Positions 32,414 to 47,177 of a stretch of 64,000 nucleotides of DNA are shown in pieces (position 1 is the first letter of the stretch; every line of letters begins with the position of its first letter). This DNA comes from Thamnaconus septentrionalis. Its lineage: Eukaryota > Chordata > Actinopteri > Tetraodontiformes > Monacanthidae. Below the pieces are notes generated by a model, which was not told the DNA's origin, searched no databases, and was given only the letters and a program-made list of their open reading frames with translations. The translations under genes and the position numbers were made by a program. The stretch covers positions 20,157,489-20,221,488 of the forward strand of contig CM020515.1 in assembly GCA_009823395.1 (NCBI GenBank), in the 5' to 3' direction.

Positions 32414-33706
32414 GACAGAAACAGTTTTGTCCCCAGAGCCATCAGCTCTTTAAACACGCTGGCTCACTGAGAGACCAACAAACAAACAAACTGAGTGCAG
32501 TATCAGCCATCCCTCTCTAACAGCTGAGTGCCACTTTAATAACTGTAGATATTTTTCTTTAATTGCAAAATTCCATGACCTATTTTCTTATTCTATTGAT
32601 TCAGTCTTTGTGCATTGCGTCTATTTAAAGCTTTGCTTTGTTTTTATCTTCATTTTCGTTCAATAATCCACTGGATGACACGAAGGGCTTTGACTTCACC
32701 TCCCTCTCTGGAGGAACCCGGGCCTCAGTGCATTGTGGGATAGAAGAGGGCGGCGGTGGTTTGTGAAACCGCTCCATTCAGCAGCACAGCGATCGCTTCC
32801 TCTGTCTGCCGCTCAGAAAGTGTTTTACTTCCTTCCTCTCGGTTCCTGATTGCTTGGCTCCGCCCTCATTAGTTCCACCTGTTTCCTGTTTACCTGTGGG
32901 TGTCGCCGGACTCATTTAATTCCCGCTGCGTGAGAGTTTGGGGAGCCGTAAACAGAGGAAGCAGGGGAATCCGCAGGTTCACCTCGGCAGGTTCCACGAG
33001 ATGAAAGCTCTGATTCTGGAACGTCAGAAAGCACATTTGTGAAAAACAAGAAGTTTGAATTCCTGCCTCGGCTCAACTGTCAGAGACACTGTGGGACCTG
33101 AGAGGGAAGATCTGAACTGTCGCAGGTATTTACCGCATGTCTCGCTTTCTCTCACATCCCAGAACACAGCACAGTGCTTTGGTTTGTGAATGTGAAGCAC
33201 CACCTAGTGGCCCAACCACAGCCATCAGTTATTTCCCATCACCAATCCGTGTTGAAACACCACCTGTGAGAATTCCGTCAATGAAATGTACCACAAATTT
33301 GAAGGCTAGTGTGACTTGAAATATATTTCCCTGATGTTTGGAATTTGTCGCTTCTTTTTCTTCTGTCTTACGACGACAATGAGTCGTCACGCAACACAAA
33401 GCACTTCGCAGACAAACATTGAATCAATTGTTCAAGCACACAACAAGCAAGCAAACAGCCGCCTGCAGTCGGCAGGGAAAAGGTTCAGGGTGAAGGGAAC
33501 GACAAAAAAAAAAGGCAGCCGGTAGTTGGCGCCAGGCGGTGGTGACGCGGGGATGCATGAGTCACGTCGACGCGTTTGTGAGTCACCTGGAACGTTGTGC
33601 CGCGACGGCGGCCCTTTCAAAGTGAGCCTGCAGAGTGTGGAGGCACCAAGCAGAGAGAGAACATCATCTCATCGTCGGTCTGACCCACCTGCACCAAACT
33701 TCTAGC

Positions 33707-33744
<38 letters not shown>

Positions 33745-33857
33745 ATTAGCCCACCACTGTGTTTTCCTCCAATCAGAGCCAAACAGCCATCACACATCAG
33801 CGGGAGAGAAGAGAAAAAAAAAAACACATTAGTCGCTGGAGCTGTGGAATAAATTGC

Positions 33858-33858
<1 letters not shown>

Positions 33859-33944
<86 letters not shown>
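33859..33944. repeat. (GA)n microsatellite
   Basis: Uninterrupted GA of about 86 bp; purine/pyrimidine mirror sequence. Confidence 0.95.
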
Positions 33945-33947
<3 letters not shown>

Positions 33948-34140
33948 CTGACTGCTGTGTTTCGTCTCGCCCCGCTTCTTCCGTCTGCATCTCAACACCT
34001 GCCTTTTTTTTCACCGCGACCGGCCCGCTGTCTGCTCCCTCTTCGCAGGGTCGGAAGAGGGGGCGGGGCTTGTCGTGTGGGGGAGGAGCTCAGTTTTTAC
34101 ATTCACAACGGCTGAAGATGAAGCCGAACGGCATCGACCC

Positions 34141-34290
34141 ACGGATGTATTATAAGAACTGAATGCCAGACTGGCAGTATGGATGGTGGCGCGCCGATGT
34201 TTCCCAGTGGACACTTGTGGTACTGCAGCAAAAAAAAAAAAATCCCATGGGCCCAAAAGCATTTTCCTCATAGACTGCAATGCAAAAATA
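34141..34290 (+). repeat. dispersed repeat family 3, copy 2
   Basis: GTATTATAAGAACTG, TTTCCCAGTGGACACTTGTG, GTACTGCAG, an A run and GGGCCCAAAAGCATTTTCC, in the same order as in 13157-13285. Confidence 0.5.
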
Positions 34291-34845
34291 AAGGGCTTTA
34301 AAACGGCTGACAGGACGACTGTGACCTGAAATGCGATTCATAGGAAATCTTCCTGGTGTAGATTTTTAACTCATGGTCTTTTAGTCGTTGATGAAAATCA
34401 TCAGCAGAGCGTTGATTCCCGGCAGCGCCACTGGGTCTCAGCTCGCTCTGATTGGCTGCATCCTGACGTGTCTGCATGTGACGTTCTCCAGAATGGTTCT
34501 GGATCATGTGAGTTTCAGAGGCATGATGGGAAGTTAAACCGCATGTGTTGGCATGTCGCTAGCACGTCGCTAGCGTGCTAACAACTCCAGCTAGCTGAGA
34601 AGCATTTTCTCCTGTTGAGTTGCGAGCGAGCAAAGTGCCTTGTAGTTTCCGTGTTGTTGTCGCGCTCCAGCAGTGAACTCCACAACAATGACAGCGGAAA
34701 GAAAAGCGGCCCCACAGTGGGCGGAGTTTCTACACAGCGTTATTTTCACTGGAGACGACTGAACGGCCTCGGCTTCTTCTTCTCGTCCATTATTTTTATC
34801 TTGTGCAGCCATAGAGACCGAATCTCGCTGTTCTGTAACTTCTCC

Positions 34846-35238
<393 letters not shown>

Positions 35239-35555
35239 GAAGCATTGCAAGCATTCCGGCCGTGCTCAAGGTTGGCCGGGAACAATATCGACGGCAAAGC
35301 TTTTCTTTTTCTTTGTGTGAGTGTCTGGAACACGTTCTGCCGGCCGACCCTGGCTCAGAGAACGAGGCGTCCGTCCGTTGGTTTGGAGTATTTTCATGCA
35401 CTCGCTCAGCTGAAGGCATCGTTCAGGGCTGATGCGGCGCTGGTTCTGGAACAGCTCTTCACGGTCAGCCGGTCAGGCCTCTTCACAGCCTGTTGACTTT
35501 TTCCAAAACAGCGCTGGACTGTTTCTTTTATTTTTTGGGTTGTGAAGCGGAGAAG

Positions 35556-35558
<3 letters not shown>

Positions 35559-35638
<80 letters not shown>
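35559..35638. repeat. (GT)n microsatellite
   Basis: About 80 bp of uninterrupted GT, a potential Z-DNA former, some 320 bp from the CT array. Confidence 0.95.
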
Positions 35639-36710
35639 GAAGAGCAGCGCCATGCGGTCCAAAGAACCCTCTGTGTGACTGTTTACATGCACAGCTGAAG
35701 CTTTGAGCTTGGCTCAATATTCAGTTCCTGTCGGGAACTCCTGGGTCCTCCTCCTCAACACCGATGCAGAGGAGAAACAAACCTGTGATGTGACGTCAAG
35801 CGTTGGTTTTGCACAGGTCAGAAAAGGCGCAGGTTGTTCAACATGAAAGACAAAGTTAAAGTGGTTTCTCCTTCAAGACAAAAGGGCTGCTTGCAGAGCG
35901 GCTTTGGCTTCGGGATGAAGGAACTTTTTTGGTTTTTCTCTTGTTGAAATTCTCCCTCGAGGTCGACGTTGTGAACGGGAGAGAACAAAAGAACAAAATG
36001 GAAACCGCGGCCAAGGACTGGTGGCTTTTCACCACTGACGCTGAAGAAGAACAGACGCACGTCTGAGAAGGGCCTTCATCTCTGTCACACCTCCTGACAA
36101 CCAGCAGCGTAGCAACAACAGCTGCAGCACTGGCATAAAAGACAGAGGAGGAGGAGGAGGTGGGGGTGAAGGGGAGGAGAAAGAGGAGGAGGAGGAGGAG
36201 GTGATGAAGGAAGAGGGGGAGGCGGAGGAAGAAGAAGAAGAGAAGGTCTGAACCTGATGCAGGAGGTCAGGACGATGCTGATGCTGAAGCTGCCGCTTGG
36301 AGTCGAGGAGCACGGGAGGAGTTTGATGTGACCTGAATCTTCCGCCACAAAAAAACCCCAAGGTGGAAAACAAACCGACCTTTGACCTCCAACCTCTGAC
36401 CTGCGACCCTCGTCCTTCCCCACTGAGTCGAGTGTGTCCGAGCTCAGAAGCTCAGCGGATGACGAGGAGAGGAACTGGAATTGAGGCTTGACCTCCTCTT
36501 TCTCCCGCCGCCGCTGCTCTGAAGGTCGAGAGGTTAAAGTGGAAAGAAAATCTTTTTCTTTTTCTTTTGTTCGTTTTGATGCGACGTCGGCTCACACCTC
36601 AGCTCAGCCGCCCGCCCACCCGGCCGCCACTCACCTGAGGTCTCAACAGCGCAGTGCAAAATGACTCAACTGCCATTTCGAGGCGTTCAGACGCTTGAGA
36701 TTTGCGTCGT

Positions 36711-36735
36711 TTCCAAACTTGGGATCAATAAAGCA
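36711..36735 (+). mobile_element. retroposon tail remnant
   Basis: TTTCCAAACTTGGGATCAAT followed by AAAGCA resembles the tails at 4905 and 51468 but lacks a CTT extension. Confidence 0.4.
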
Positions 36736-38721
36736 CATCTCACTGTTCCACCGCCGCTGCTTCACTTCATCAACAGAAACACGCCGCCTGGTGATGGCGG
36801 CGGCAGCGGGGAAACAAAGAGCGGCGACAGGAAAAGGCTTTCAGACGATGCTTCAGTTGAAAAACCTGCCCAACAGGGGGAGCCGCGCTCACGGCTCGCC
36901 AACGTGGCGTTGAGGTTCTCAAAGGGGAAAGCCGCGGTCGACCTTTTCCAAAGCTGATGCAAATCCGTTCCCGAGGTGTTGCTGTGCAACGCCAGGGCCG
37001 GGAGCGGCTGGGGCGGCTAGTTGGTGGTTAGCTCGGAGATTCCACCAGGGATTTCCAGCTTTGTTCCTAATCATGGCGTTCTCTATCCTGCAGTCACTGG
37101 GACTGGAGACCTTTAGCCGTGCTGAGGGCCCTTACTGGCCTGCTGATCCCCCAGCTTGGTCTTGCAACAGGGTCACGCCCACAACTTCATTGACATTACA
37201 GCCTATTGGCTGATTTGTGTTGTTATTTTAGTGCTGAATTGGACCACTGGAAAAGCTGCAACCAGTTTTGAGCAGTGACTGTAGGGCCCCTCCCCCTGTG
37301 TTGACAATTGCCAATCATTGTCATTTTTTTTGCAATCAACTTTGGCGACCCCTACTGGCCAAACTGTAGAATGCAGGTTTTCGGTACTTAGGTTGGCTTT
37401 CCTTTTTTTTAAAAAACCGAAAGCCCCGCCCCTAAGTTTCTATTTTAAAAAATATAACAAATGAAAAATTGCAAGTGGGAGGAGTTTCTCGTTTCATATT
37501 CCTGCAGGTCCACTGATGATCCAGACACACACACACACACACACACACACCCGGCGTTGGCAGGCAACAGATGTCATCAGGGCCTTTTGAAGTCCTCTCC
37601 GTCCCCGTGGAGAGGAAGTCCTCCAGGGACCAGGTCTGAACCACATCAGCACTTAACGAAGTATTGATCCTCTGCTGTGACGCAAGTCAATAATCAATGT
37701 GGACGAACAGGATTGGGAATAGGAAAAAAAAAAACAAAAAAACGGCAGCACAATGAGGCGTAATCAGCATCCAGGGAGACGGACGTGGCTAAAAAAAGGT
37801 TTTCTTCTGTTGTATTGAGGCTCCTTGGCTTCTTTCTCCGCCTTCCGAAATGAGGAGCTCTTTTCTCTTCTTCCGCTTTCTTTCATTCATTGTGCTGCTC
37901 AGGAAGCTCATTTGAACTGAGACAAAGACGCTGACGGAAAACACGGTGGTGTCATCTCAGAGGGAGCCGGCAGCAGCCGAACAAAAACCCTCGACGGCGG
38001 CTCACTCTTTTTTTTTCCTCGTGAGCCGCGGCCGAACGCTGAAGGAAACTTCAGAGTGTGCACTGCTAAGACGTGTGGATGCCAGCCCATTGGTGGAAAG
38101 AGCAGTTTTAGTGGGAGGCTGTCAAACAGAGGGCTCAGCGTGCTGGATTATGGATTTCACTCCACAGCTCCAGGCTGCCATAAATCATTAAAAACATTGT
38201 TTGTAATCTTTTGGATAATTCAGCTGCACAAAGTTTTTTTTTCTTCTGGTTTCCCTCTCGTTCTGCTGCGTTCCAACTTTCCACCTTCCGCTCATCTCAC
38301 GTTCCCTTTGACGCTGCCAAACCAAGACTTTTTTTCGCCGCAGACGGACGACCTGCTGCGTGGAAAGCGCCTCGGCGCCTCGTCGTGACTTCGGTCGATG
38401 TCGCTCGCTGGAACGTCGGCTCGCGGAGCAATGCGTCGCCGGAACTCTTTCCCAAGTCAGTTGGGAGAGGAAAATCTCCCGTCAGCTCGCAGCTTTCGCT
38501 GCGTGGCTGGGGAAGTCGCTGATTGGCTTCTTGACACCGAGACCGATGAGAGGACTCGGGTCTGACCTTTTCAAGACGGATGAGTCACATTGTTCAGGAG
38601 AAAAACTGCCAGATGGTGAATAATGTCAAGTTGAACAAATTCACCGTCGCACTTTCAGAGTCGCTGGGAATCTTTCACATTTCTGCGCTCTTTTTAAATT
38701 TCTTGATGTGAAATCACTCCG

Positions 38722-39082
38722 ACCATCCATCCTTCCATCCATTCATCCGACCATCCATCCATCCTTCATCCATCCATCCATCCATCCGACCATCCATCCT
38801 TCCATCCATCCATCCGACCATCCATCCATCCTTCATCCATCCATCCATCCATCCGACCATCCATCCGACCATCCATCCATCCATCCATCCTTCCTTCCAT
38901 CCATCCATCCGACCATCCATCCTTCCTTCCATCCATCCATCCTTCCATCCTTCCATCCATCCTTCCTTCCATCCATCCATCCATCCATCCATCCTTCCTT
39001 CATCCATCCATCCATCCTTCCTTCCATCCATCCTTCCATCCATCCTTCCATCCATTCTTCCATCCATCCATCCATCCATCCA
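38722..39082. repeat. (ATCC)n array with GACC, TTCC and TTCATCC variants
   Basis: About 360 bp of ATCC units with interspersed CGACC and CTTCC variants that themselves recur, indicating local duplication. A CT run (about 39100-39138) follows. Confidence 0.95.
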
Positions 39083-39101
39083 CGAGTCTCTCGGACACTC
39101 C

Positions 39102-39138
<37 letters not shown>

Positions 39139-39185
39139 CCTCACACGCACACACACGCCGGGTGTTAACACCTCCCACTCGACTC

Positions 39186-39471
39186 CCCTCCTCCCCGCCC
39201 GGCTGTTACCTAGTTACCAGCCTCAGCAGCAGCAGCAGCAGCAGCAGCAGCCGGTGCGGTGACGGCGCTGCCGCTGCCGCCGCAGACAGAGGAGGACCGA
39301 GCCGCCGCAGAGAACCGCAGCAGAGCCGGACAAGAACCGCAGGGAGAACCGGAGCAGAGGCGCCACCCCCCGAGCACACACACACACACACACACTCTCA
39401 CTCACACAGTCACACACACACACACACACACACCGGGCTGGACTCCCCGTCAGCTCCGACTCTTCTCGGCG
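39186..39471 (+). other. possible untranslated first exon of sstr3
   Basis: GC-rich sequence with CAG triplets (about 39223-39251) and CA runs (39378-39432) ends in CGGCG followed by the strong donor GTGAGTTTG at 39472. No conserved coding sequence is present. The next plus-strand acceptor that makes sense is TCCACAG at 47110, 68 bases before the sstr3 start. The link is an inference from position and splice signals. Confidence 0.35.
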
Positions 39472-39987
39472 GTGAGTTTGAGAGAGTTTCTCCTCGCGAG
39501 TTGTGTGTTCACGCGCCTGTGCATCATCATCATCATCATCATCAGCCATCATCATCATCAGCAGCAGCATCAGCAGCGGCAGCGGCAGCGGCAACACCAG
39601 GGATTAGAAGAGCAGTAGTTGGTCGCGAGACTTTGGTCGGACCCCAGGGGCGCAGCTAGTGGGGTGCAGGAGGGGGGGGGGGGGGCAGAGTGAAGGGGCC
39701 ACAAGTGAAAGTTAAAGTCGTGCATGTGAATTAGAGACGCACAAAAATTGAAGCCTTATGGGGAGGGGGGGGGGGTGACTCTCAGGCGACTCTCAGTGCT
39801 TTGGATTGGATTTAGAGCTTTCCAAATAAAAGTTGATTGACGGACTGATTGAGGCGCTGTGGGTGTCAGGCTGCCCGGCTGAGGAGACTTTAGTGTCATT
39901 GATCTTAATTAGTGAAGGTTCGGCGCCACAGAAGCGGCTCAGGCTCATTAATCTGAGTGACTTCAATTCACCGTCCAACTGGATTCC

Positions 39988-40039
<52 letters not shown>

Positions 40040-41761
40040 GCAGCTGGAGGCTTGGTTTAAATGTATAATTGCCCTGGGTGGTTTTTAATGGATAAGGATC
40101 AATAAAAGAAATGGTGGCAGTTTTTCCCCGGAGCGTCGAACTGGCCTGTTTTCCCAACGGCTCCAGCCTCTCCACCCTGAGTCAACACACTGTCGTCGAG
40201 AGGAGACAGGTGGATGAATATTTTTCAGCGTTTTTCAGCATTTTGCAAGCGGCTAAATATAGATTTTAAATTTTATGCCCATTACCACCAGTGGTGTAAA
40301 TAAAAATCTGCTCCTTCAAAATCTTCCATTGTTGATGAAAATAAATTAGAGATTTATTTTCATTTTTTTTAATCTCAGATAAAATCTAATTACTATGACA
40401 GGTGTGATCCCTTTAATATCAATTAAACGAGGTGCTAATTTGTAGATGGAATCAGTTCAAGGCATATTTTCAAACGTCCAGCAAGGTTTAGCGAGGTTAG
40501 CTCGATGTTAGCGCCCTACAGCCAGTGTCATCTCATGGCAGATGTTGGCTCGCTAAAAAGCATTTGCATGGTAGTTCAGAGGCTCCATGGGAAAAAAACC
40601 CAAAAACAACCTCTGATGATTTTATGACCATCATAGAGAAATGATGAGTTCTCATCCAAGCTAATAATGTAAAGTGCCACGTAAGCAGCTGGACGTCTTT
40701 AGGACCCGCAGGTGATTTACTGCAGCGGCAAAAACGAATGTCTTGATTTTCCCCCTGATTGCTTTCACGAACGTGGAGCAGCGGTGACGTAAATTCCAGC
40801 CACTCGCCCACGTCTGTCCGGCTCTAGAAGGAAGATTTGTTTTTTTTCCACGACATGGATGAGTTTCTTTCGCGCTGCGTCCTGCGACGTTCTCTCTCTC
40901 GCTCCTTGATGTTCTTGTTTTCTCGGGGGAACGTCGGAGCTCTCTTGAAATTTAGCCGCCGACGCCATTTATTCTCCCGTCCAAATGCTGCGTCTGGATT
41001 TCTGCTTCCATGTTGGCGCTGAGGGCAAGATTAGCATCAGGCGTCGGGGGGGTTCTGTAGCTAAAATGATGCTCGGAAGTAGATTGTGCACACTACACAC
41101 ACACACACACACACACAAAACAACATCTGAAGCTGTCAGGGATGAATTTTTTGCAACAGTAAACTTTTTAATCAAAGTCTTCCGGAAGTCGTCGACTGAC
41201 TAATTCACTTTTTTTTCTCTCTCTCTTGAAATTGCCAAACCACGTTTGATTGCAGTCATTCAAGAATATCAGCGCAGAATATCAACTGCAACACTTTTCA
41301 CACTGTAAATCTACACAATCTGACATTTTCATCTCAATAAAGAGAAAGATTTGGATGCTGGCTGAGCACTTTCACTCAGACTGTTGCTCCAGCCCTCAGA
41401 AATGTGGCAGGACTCATCAGCTTTCTGCCCAATGACTGACTGAAAAATATGTAGATAAATGAAAGAGGAGAAGCTTCCAGACGCTGCCGAGCGTTTCTGC
41501 AGAGACACCGCGTTCCACAAGCTGCTGCCGCTGCTGCTGCTGCTGCTGCTGCTCCCTGTGACACACTGCAAAGTTGTCCCCGGTGCAGAACGTTAATCTG
41601 TCGCTCCGCCGCGTCGGAACCTCCGACCAATCAGGCGGCTGATTCCGATGTGGGAGAGACGTGTGTGTGTGTGACTGTCACCACCAGTGAGAAAAGGCTT
41701 CACGACTTCTCCTTCATGTTCTCCTCATTGAGCGTCCTAGAAAAAAAGATCCTCTGTTCAG

Positions 41762-41797
<36 letters not shown>

Positions 41798-42358
41798 GGT
41801 CAGATTTGGTTCACAGTAGTGTGTGTGTGTGTGTGTGTGAATTCACAGGGTTTATTAGCAAGTCCCTGTGACTCACTGTGGCCCAGCGAGTGATGGAGCC
41901 CTAAGTGAATTTTAAGACATTAGCATTTAAAACGGATGGCGTCAATTAATGAAATGGGGCCAAAATCACCTTTCAAGAAACTGAATCGCCGTGATGGCTC
42001 CATGAGTCAGGACGTCTCCGCTGGCTCACCTGAATATCAATTGTCAGGCAAAAATTCATCTTCTATCATTTTTTCAAATCTTTCCGTGTCACATTCTTAA
42101 CGTACGTTAATCTTCAAAATCTTCATTTAATTATCTTTTTAAGACTCCGCTGCTACCGTGTTTAGCTGAGCTATTGTAATAGAAAACAGAGGCTCAACAA
42201 AAAAAAAAAATTTTTTTTCTTCTGTTTGAAAATAATATTCAATCAACATTCTGGTCTACAACTCTGGGATTGGTGAAGGAAACCCAGAAGCTGCGCTAAT
42301 CCTCAGTCATGTGCCCACACACAAACTCTGCATAACAACCTGTCTCCAAGTGTGAGCA

Positions 42359-42398
<40 letters not shown>

Positions 42399-45300
42399 TA
42401 TATATTCAAATATATATTTTTCTTTCCGTTCCTCTCAACACCAACATTTTCGTGAATATAAATCAGCTTTCAGTCTAATGGTTCAATGTATGTCTTTTTT
42501 TTGATTGGAAAAATACATAAATCTGGTATTCTTACATAGTTCAGATAAAATTACATTTTGATTTGATTTGTTTCACTGATTATTTTCCTACTCTGCATTA
42601 TTACATAAATTGGTCCTGGCTTCAGCGTTGAATAAATTGCCAGCCCGTCTGCTATACTGTTGAGCTCAGGTTTATTTTAGACACGTTCATATATGGTGAT
42701 AATCAATGCCAACCATCAACCAGACGCTCAAACTGAATTTCCGACACAAGGATATATTTTCATAAGGTCGTTCACAAAGACAGACCTTGACCAAGTACAT
42801 CACCATTAATTTAATATTCCAACTACTTAATATACCCAATACTGACGCTATGTGATAACCATGTTGACTGTTTTGGGGCTATTAAATTCCATGAATGAAA
42901 GTGAATTGAAAGATGCTCACCAGCAGCTTGTTCCACAGCCATGGTGTTTCCATGTGATGATGGGCGTTGTGAAGCTCCGTTGATAGTTTGACACATGCAG
43001 CTGCTAAACTTTGAGTGAAAGCTTCTTTCACTCCTCAGTCCAGGATCCTATCAGCGAGCTGCCACAGATTAACTCTCCACTTTTAAATGTGAAGAAATTA
43101 AAAAAAACAACAAAAGGAACCAAATTGAATGAGCTCCTTAAGCAGCTCGGCCGTGAACCTGACCTGTGGCATCAAAACAACGTCTGCGCCGCAGAGCGAC
43201 TCTTTCAGTCAAAAAATAAAGAGAGAAGAACTGTGCCGCAGTTCGACACCCAGTTGAGCTAATGTGTGTGAGAGTTAGCCCGCACACATTAAATCCAGCT
43301 CATTTATGTCTCAGAAACATTTGTACCAGCTGGCTAACAACTAGCCCCAACAGGCTAATGCATAGCTGCTAGCTAGTTTGCTTGTAGATTCAGTGGCATT
43401 TTATGTTTTTTTCAATAGAAAAAAAAGATCATAACTTTTCCTCTTTCAACCTCCAGCTCTCATAAATGCTCACATTACAGGTTATGCGTTGTCTGTGTCT
43501 GAGAGGACAAGAGCAACACAATGAGATGAATGCATTGATGTCAACTGTTGGTAAAGCGCTGTAGAATTCCAATCACGTTGTGAAAAGAACACCCGAGAGC
43601 TGCCTGCGTAATTCCGTAACCCCGACGGACGGCGTCGGTTCTGAGGTGAAACCGGGTTTCTGTCGGCCCGCAGCTCTGAAACCTTTCCAACACTTCCAGC
43701 TGTCAGACTCTGACCTTTGTGACGGATGCGCAGCGCTTCGGCGCACAAGTCTTTGACATTTCTGCCCCCCCCCGGCCCCCCCGAGCCTCCGTCAGTCAGG
43801 AGGGGCTCGGCTTCGGGATCGACACCATGTCTGCGCCGCCCCGAGGTCGTTCCTCCTCCTGCGGCCCGTCACCTGTGATCTGTGTTCAATGTAGAGGGAT
43901 TTAGCTTAGCGACGGATGTTAGCGTAGCCTAGCTGAAATGTCAAACGCATGACTCCCGGCTGCCGACGGTCTTGCGCCATTAGATTTTCTCCGACTAAGA
44001 TGTTGATTTGTGGTAATTGATTGAAAAGTCACTTTCTCAGGTGCTTTTTCTGTCGCTCAGTGATGATTGTTGGCGCATTTGTATGATGATGAGAAGAAGA
44101 TAAAGACGAAGGCCGTGTCCATGCGGCCAAATAAGTTTATTCAGGCTTGGAAATATCAAGTTTTTAAATTGTGTCTTCATCAGGGGTTTTTTTTTTTCCC
44201 CTTGAAAGACGAATCAGGAAATTCCTTTCCGAGGACTTTTTTACTGCGAAACATCAGGTTCTGCGCTTCTTGCACAGACGCCACCTGGAGGGAGGAATTT
44301 CTGATAAGCGAGGTTTCTGCCCGGGTTTCCCGCCGTGTCAGAAAATGGAACTGTGAAAGAGATGCAGGGTTACAGCGCAGCCAGCGGGAGCCACGCCGTG
44401 TGCGCTATAATCCAGAGAGCCATGATTGTTTTCGCTCCACGTGTGTTCCAACAATTCAAAGCGCCTCCTGACTGCGTGTCGCCGAAGACTGGCGGGAAGC
44501 GTCCGCCGGGCTCGCTGCTGCTGCTGTCGCTGTTGATGCGTCGCCGCCTCGCTGGGATGAAAGTGGGCGCGACTGCGGTGCTGCAGATGTAAAACGCCTC
44601 GTAGCTCCGGACCTTGTGGTCCCTCCGCCGTCCTCGCGCCACACAAAGGATTCTTTTTTAGCGCCCACGCTCGCCGCGTGACGTCAGCGCTTCTGGAATT
44701 GAAGGCGACAGCGGTGAATTAATCAAGGCAAAGGCGAACAAACCCAAAGGTCAAAGGTCAAGGTCCCTGGCAAATATCTTTCCAGCTTCCAGTTTCAAGT
44801 GAACGGACTCACTCTGGTGTTTGTTCCTCGGTTCTAACGCGTCAGAGATTTGGCCCCGCCTCCAGTTACCACTCTCAGTTGTGGCGGAGAGCTGAACTTT
44901 GCTGCGGCGCGACACAGAACTCCACTTCCACCTTCTTCCAGCCGTGGTTTCTGAACCGGACCAGCGGCTCAACCACCAGTCTGAAAGTGTGGCGTGCAAG
45001 AGACCCGGGGGGGGGGGCCTCAGCCAATCAGATGGCGGGAGGCGACCAGTGGCGGTCTGGTAATTTTAGCCCCGTGTCCTGGTTTGTGGGTCCTGGGCTC
45101 CGGGGGGCGCCGCTCACACAGATCCAGACCACACAGAATAAATATTCTTATGATCAGTGGCCTGGTTTCTGCCGCTGGTTGCTTCTCCCTCTCCTGTCAG
45201 CTGTGTCGGACAAATATATTTGCAATTAAAAAGCTTTATTGCTTTTTTTTAAAAAAAAAAAAAAAAAAGTTAAATGGAAAAAATTTGAATTTGCCAGTGG

Positions 45301-47110
45301 AGCTGACTAAAGATGATTTCTATCTATCAAAGTCAAATTTCGCTGGAATTTAGACGGTCATTTTTCCAGAATTGCAGTCAAATGGAGTCAAAATGAGACT
45401 TTAAATTGATTAGTTTTTCCATCTGTGTCCAAGCCATCAGCGGCAGCAGCTGAGCAGTTCTCCGCTTCTTTGTCTCCCCGCCTCGGAGGGAAGACTCTTG
45501 TTTTCCTGCCACATGCCGCCGCCGCCCGCCACCGCCGCCGCCGCCGCTTATTTAGTTGGGTTTGATTTACGACACTGATCTTTGGGTTTCCTCGTCCTCC
45601 AGTTTCCATGGCGACCCAAATTGCCAAACGGAATGCAAGATGCTCGCAATCTCGGGGAATTAGCGATATTGGAAAATGATTAATGTGACAGCGTTGCTGA
45701 AAATTGCCGGGAAGTCGGCCCGGTTTCACCAAGTGAGAGGTGGCCCGGCTGGTTCCGTGTCTCCGGCTCTGCTGGAGCTTCATTTTGGAGCCTTCAGATT
45801 GAATCAAAAGTGGTTGGCCACCCGCTCGACCCCCCACCCCCAGCCCCCTCTCTCCTCTTTCTTCTTGTCTTTCTTTGCCAAATAGACTCTGCAGCTGCTG
45901 CCGTCCAAGTGACAATAACCCTTGTGTGTGTTTGTTTGCTGAACTGCATCACGGAGGTCAGACTGTGTTCCCCGCCTGCTGATCCTCCTGAAAGGCCCAC
46001 AGATGATTTTCCTGCCTGCCGTTGTCAACCTGCGGTCTGACGGCTGCTCGCGGTGCACAGCTGGATACGTAGCGGCGTCGGAAATGGAACGAGAAGCCTG
46101 ACGCTTTCATTTCTCCCAAACCATGTTTGTTTTATTGTTTTTCTTACAGTTGTATCCTGAAAATTGCCACCGGCGGAAAAATAAAGAGGTTAGGGGGAAG
46201 CGCAGGCAGTCGTCTGGTTAGGAGCAGAGTTGTTGCTCCCAGCATCAACACTGGTGGAGTCTGGCGGAGAGGGAGAGGAGAGGGAGGAAGAACACAGAGA
46301 CCAGCTCATCTGTAATTAGGCAGATAGGCTGTTGTCATGTCATCATTATTATTATTATTAATAATAATAATAATATAACTTAATTAGAGCTGCAGGTCCA
46401 AGCTCGATCCAAGTGGAGTGATTGTGTTTCAGCTGAATGATGATAAAGTCAATCTTTTAACTGCAAAGTTCAAGCTGACAGTTTGCACTGGGACGACCTT
46501 TGCCTCACCGCCCCCCCACCCGACCCCCACGCCTTCGGGCAGATGCTCATCTTTCTGCCTTTGTTCTCCACTTGTGCAAAGTGCTGTCGCCTCGCTGGCC
46601 CCTCTGCCATTTTAATCCAGCAGGCGCGACGGTCAATCAGCCGCTGGCTCGTCTTTAATTGATCGCTGACTGAGTTCTCTCTCCTTCCCTTCGTTTAATC
46701 TGCGCCGTCTCTCCTGTCGTCGCCGGCCGCTTTTGTTTTGGGCGGTAATTAAAGGCGGGATATTACGCCGCTTGATGATTGCTTTGGCTCGGCGCTCGCT
46801 CGCAGCTGTGCAGAGAGGGTGTGGGGGGTGGGTGAGGGGGGGGGGGCAGCCCGATTGAAATGGGAAATGCAACAACAACACCCTTAATTTGCTTTGAGCT
46901 TCAAAGAACCTGGAGTCAATTTCTCCTGGCGGTTAAAAGGCCTTCGGCGGTCGGCTCTCGTGCACAGCGGAGAGAATAATAAAAGTTGAAAAAAGAAACA
47001 AAAAGCACACAGTGCGGTAAATAAGAATCCTGCTCGCGTTCCGGGCTCTTTGTTGTTTGTTTTTATTGATTATTCTAAAAGATTGACTGGATGTTTCCTC
47101 GCGTCCACAG
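39472..47110. other. probable long sstr3 5' intron; simple repeats, no gene seen
   Basis: Contains G-tracts (39670-39685, 39761-39776), GT/CA runs (39992-40024, 41096-41117, 41764-41794, 41819-41840, 42359-42396), a poly-A/poly-T palindrome (42200-42219), ATT/AAT runs (46345-46372), and GC-rich patches at 43700-43870 and 44470-44690. The patches show no conserved protein and may be regulatory. Confidence 0.5.
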
Positions 47111-47115
47111 AGCCG

Positions 47116-47139
47116 ATGGCTGAGACCCGGGACAGCTGA
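47116..47139 (+). promoter_or_regulatory. short upstream ORF in the sstr3 leader
   Basis: ATG at 47116 (context CCGATGG) opens seven codons and ends in TGA at 47139, 38 bases before the sstr3 start. If the leader is spliced at 47110, this AUG is the first in the exon and would tend to reduce initiation at the receptor start. Confidence 0.5.
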
Positions 47140-47177
47140 GCTCCTGCGTGGACGTCTCCTCTCTTCCCGGCTCGGGG

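Noticed and set aside
38700..39090. CRISPR-like regular repeat array
   Set aside because: A 4-bp simple repeat in a vertebrate genome, without unique spacers.
38708..39262. Long His/Pro/Ser and Met/Asp/Gly/Trp repeat ORFs
   Set aside because: Direct translation of the ATCC microsatellite.
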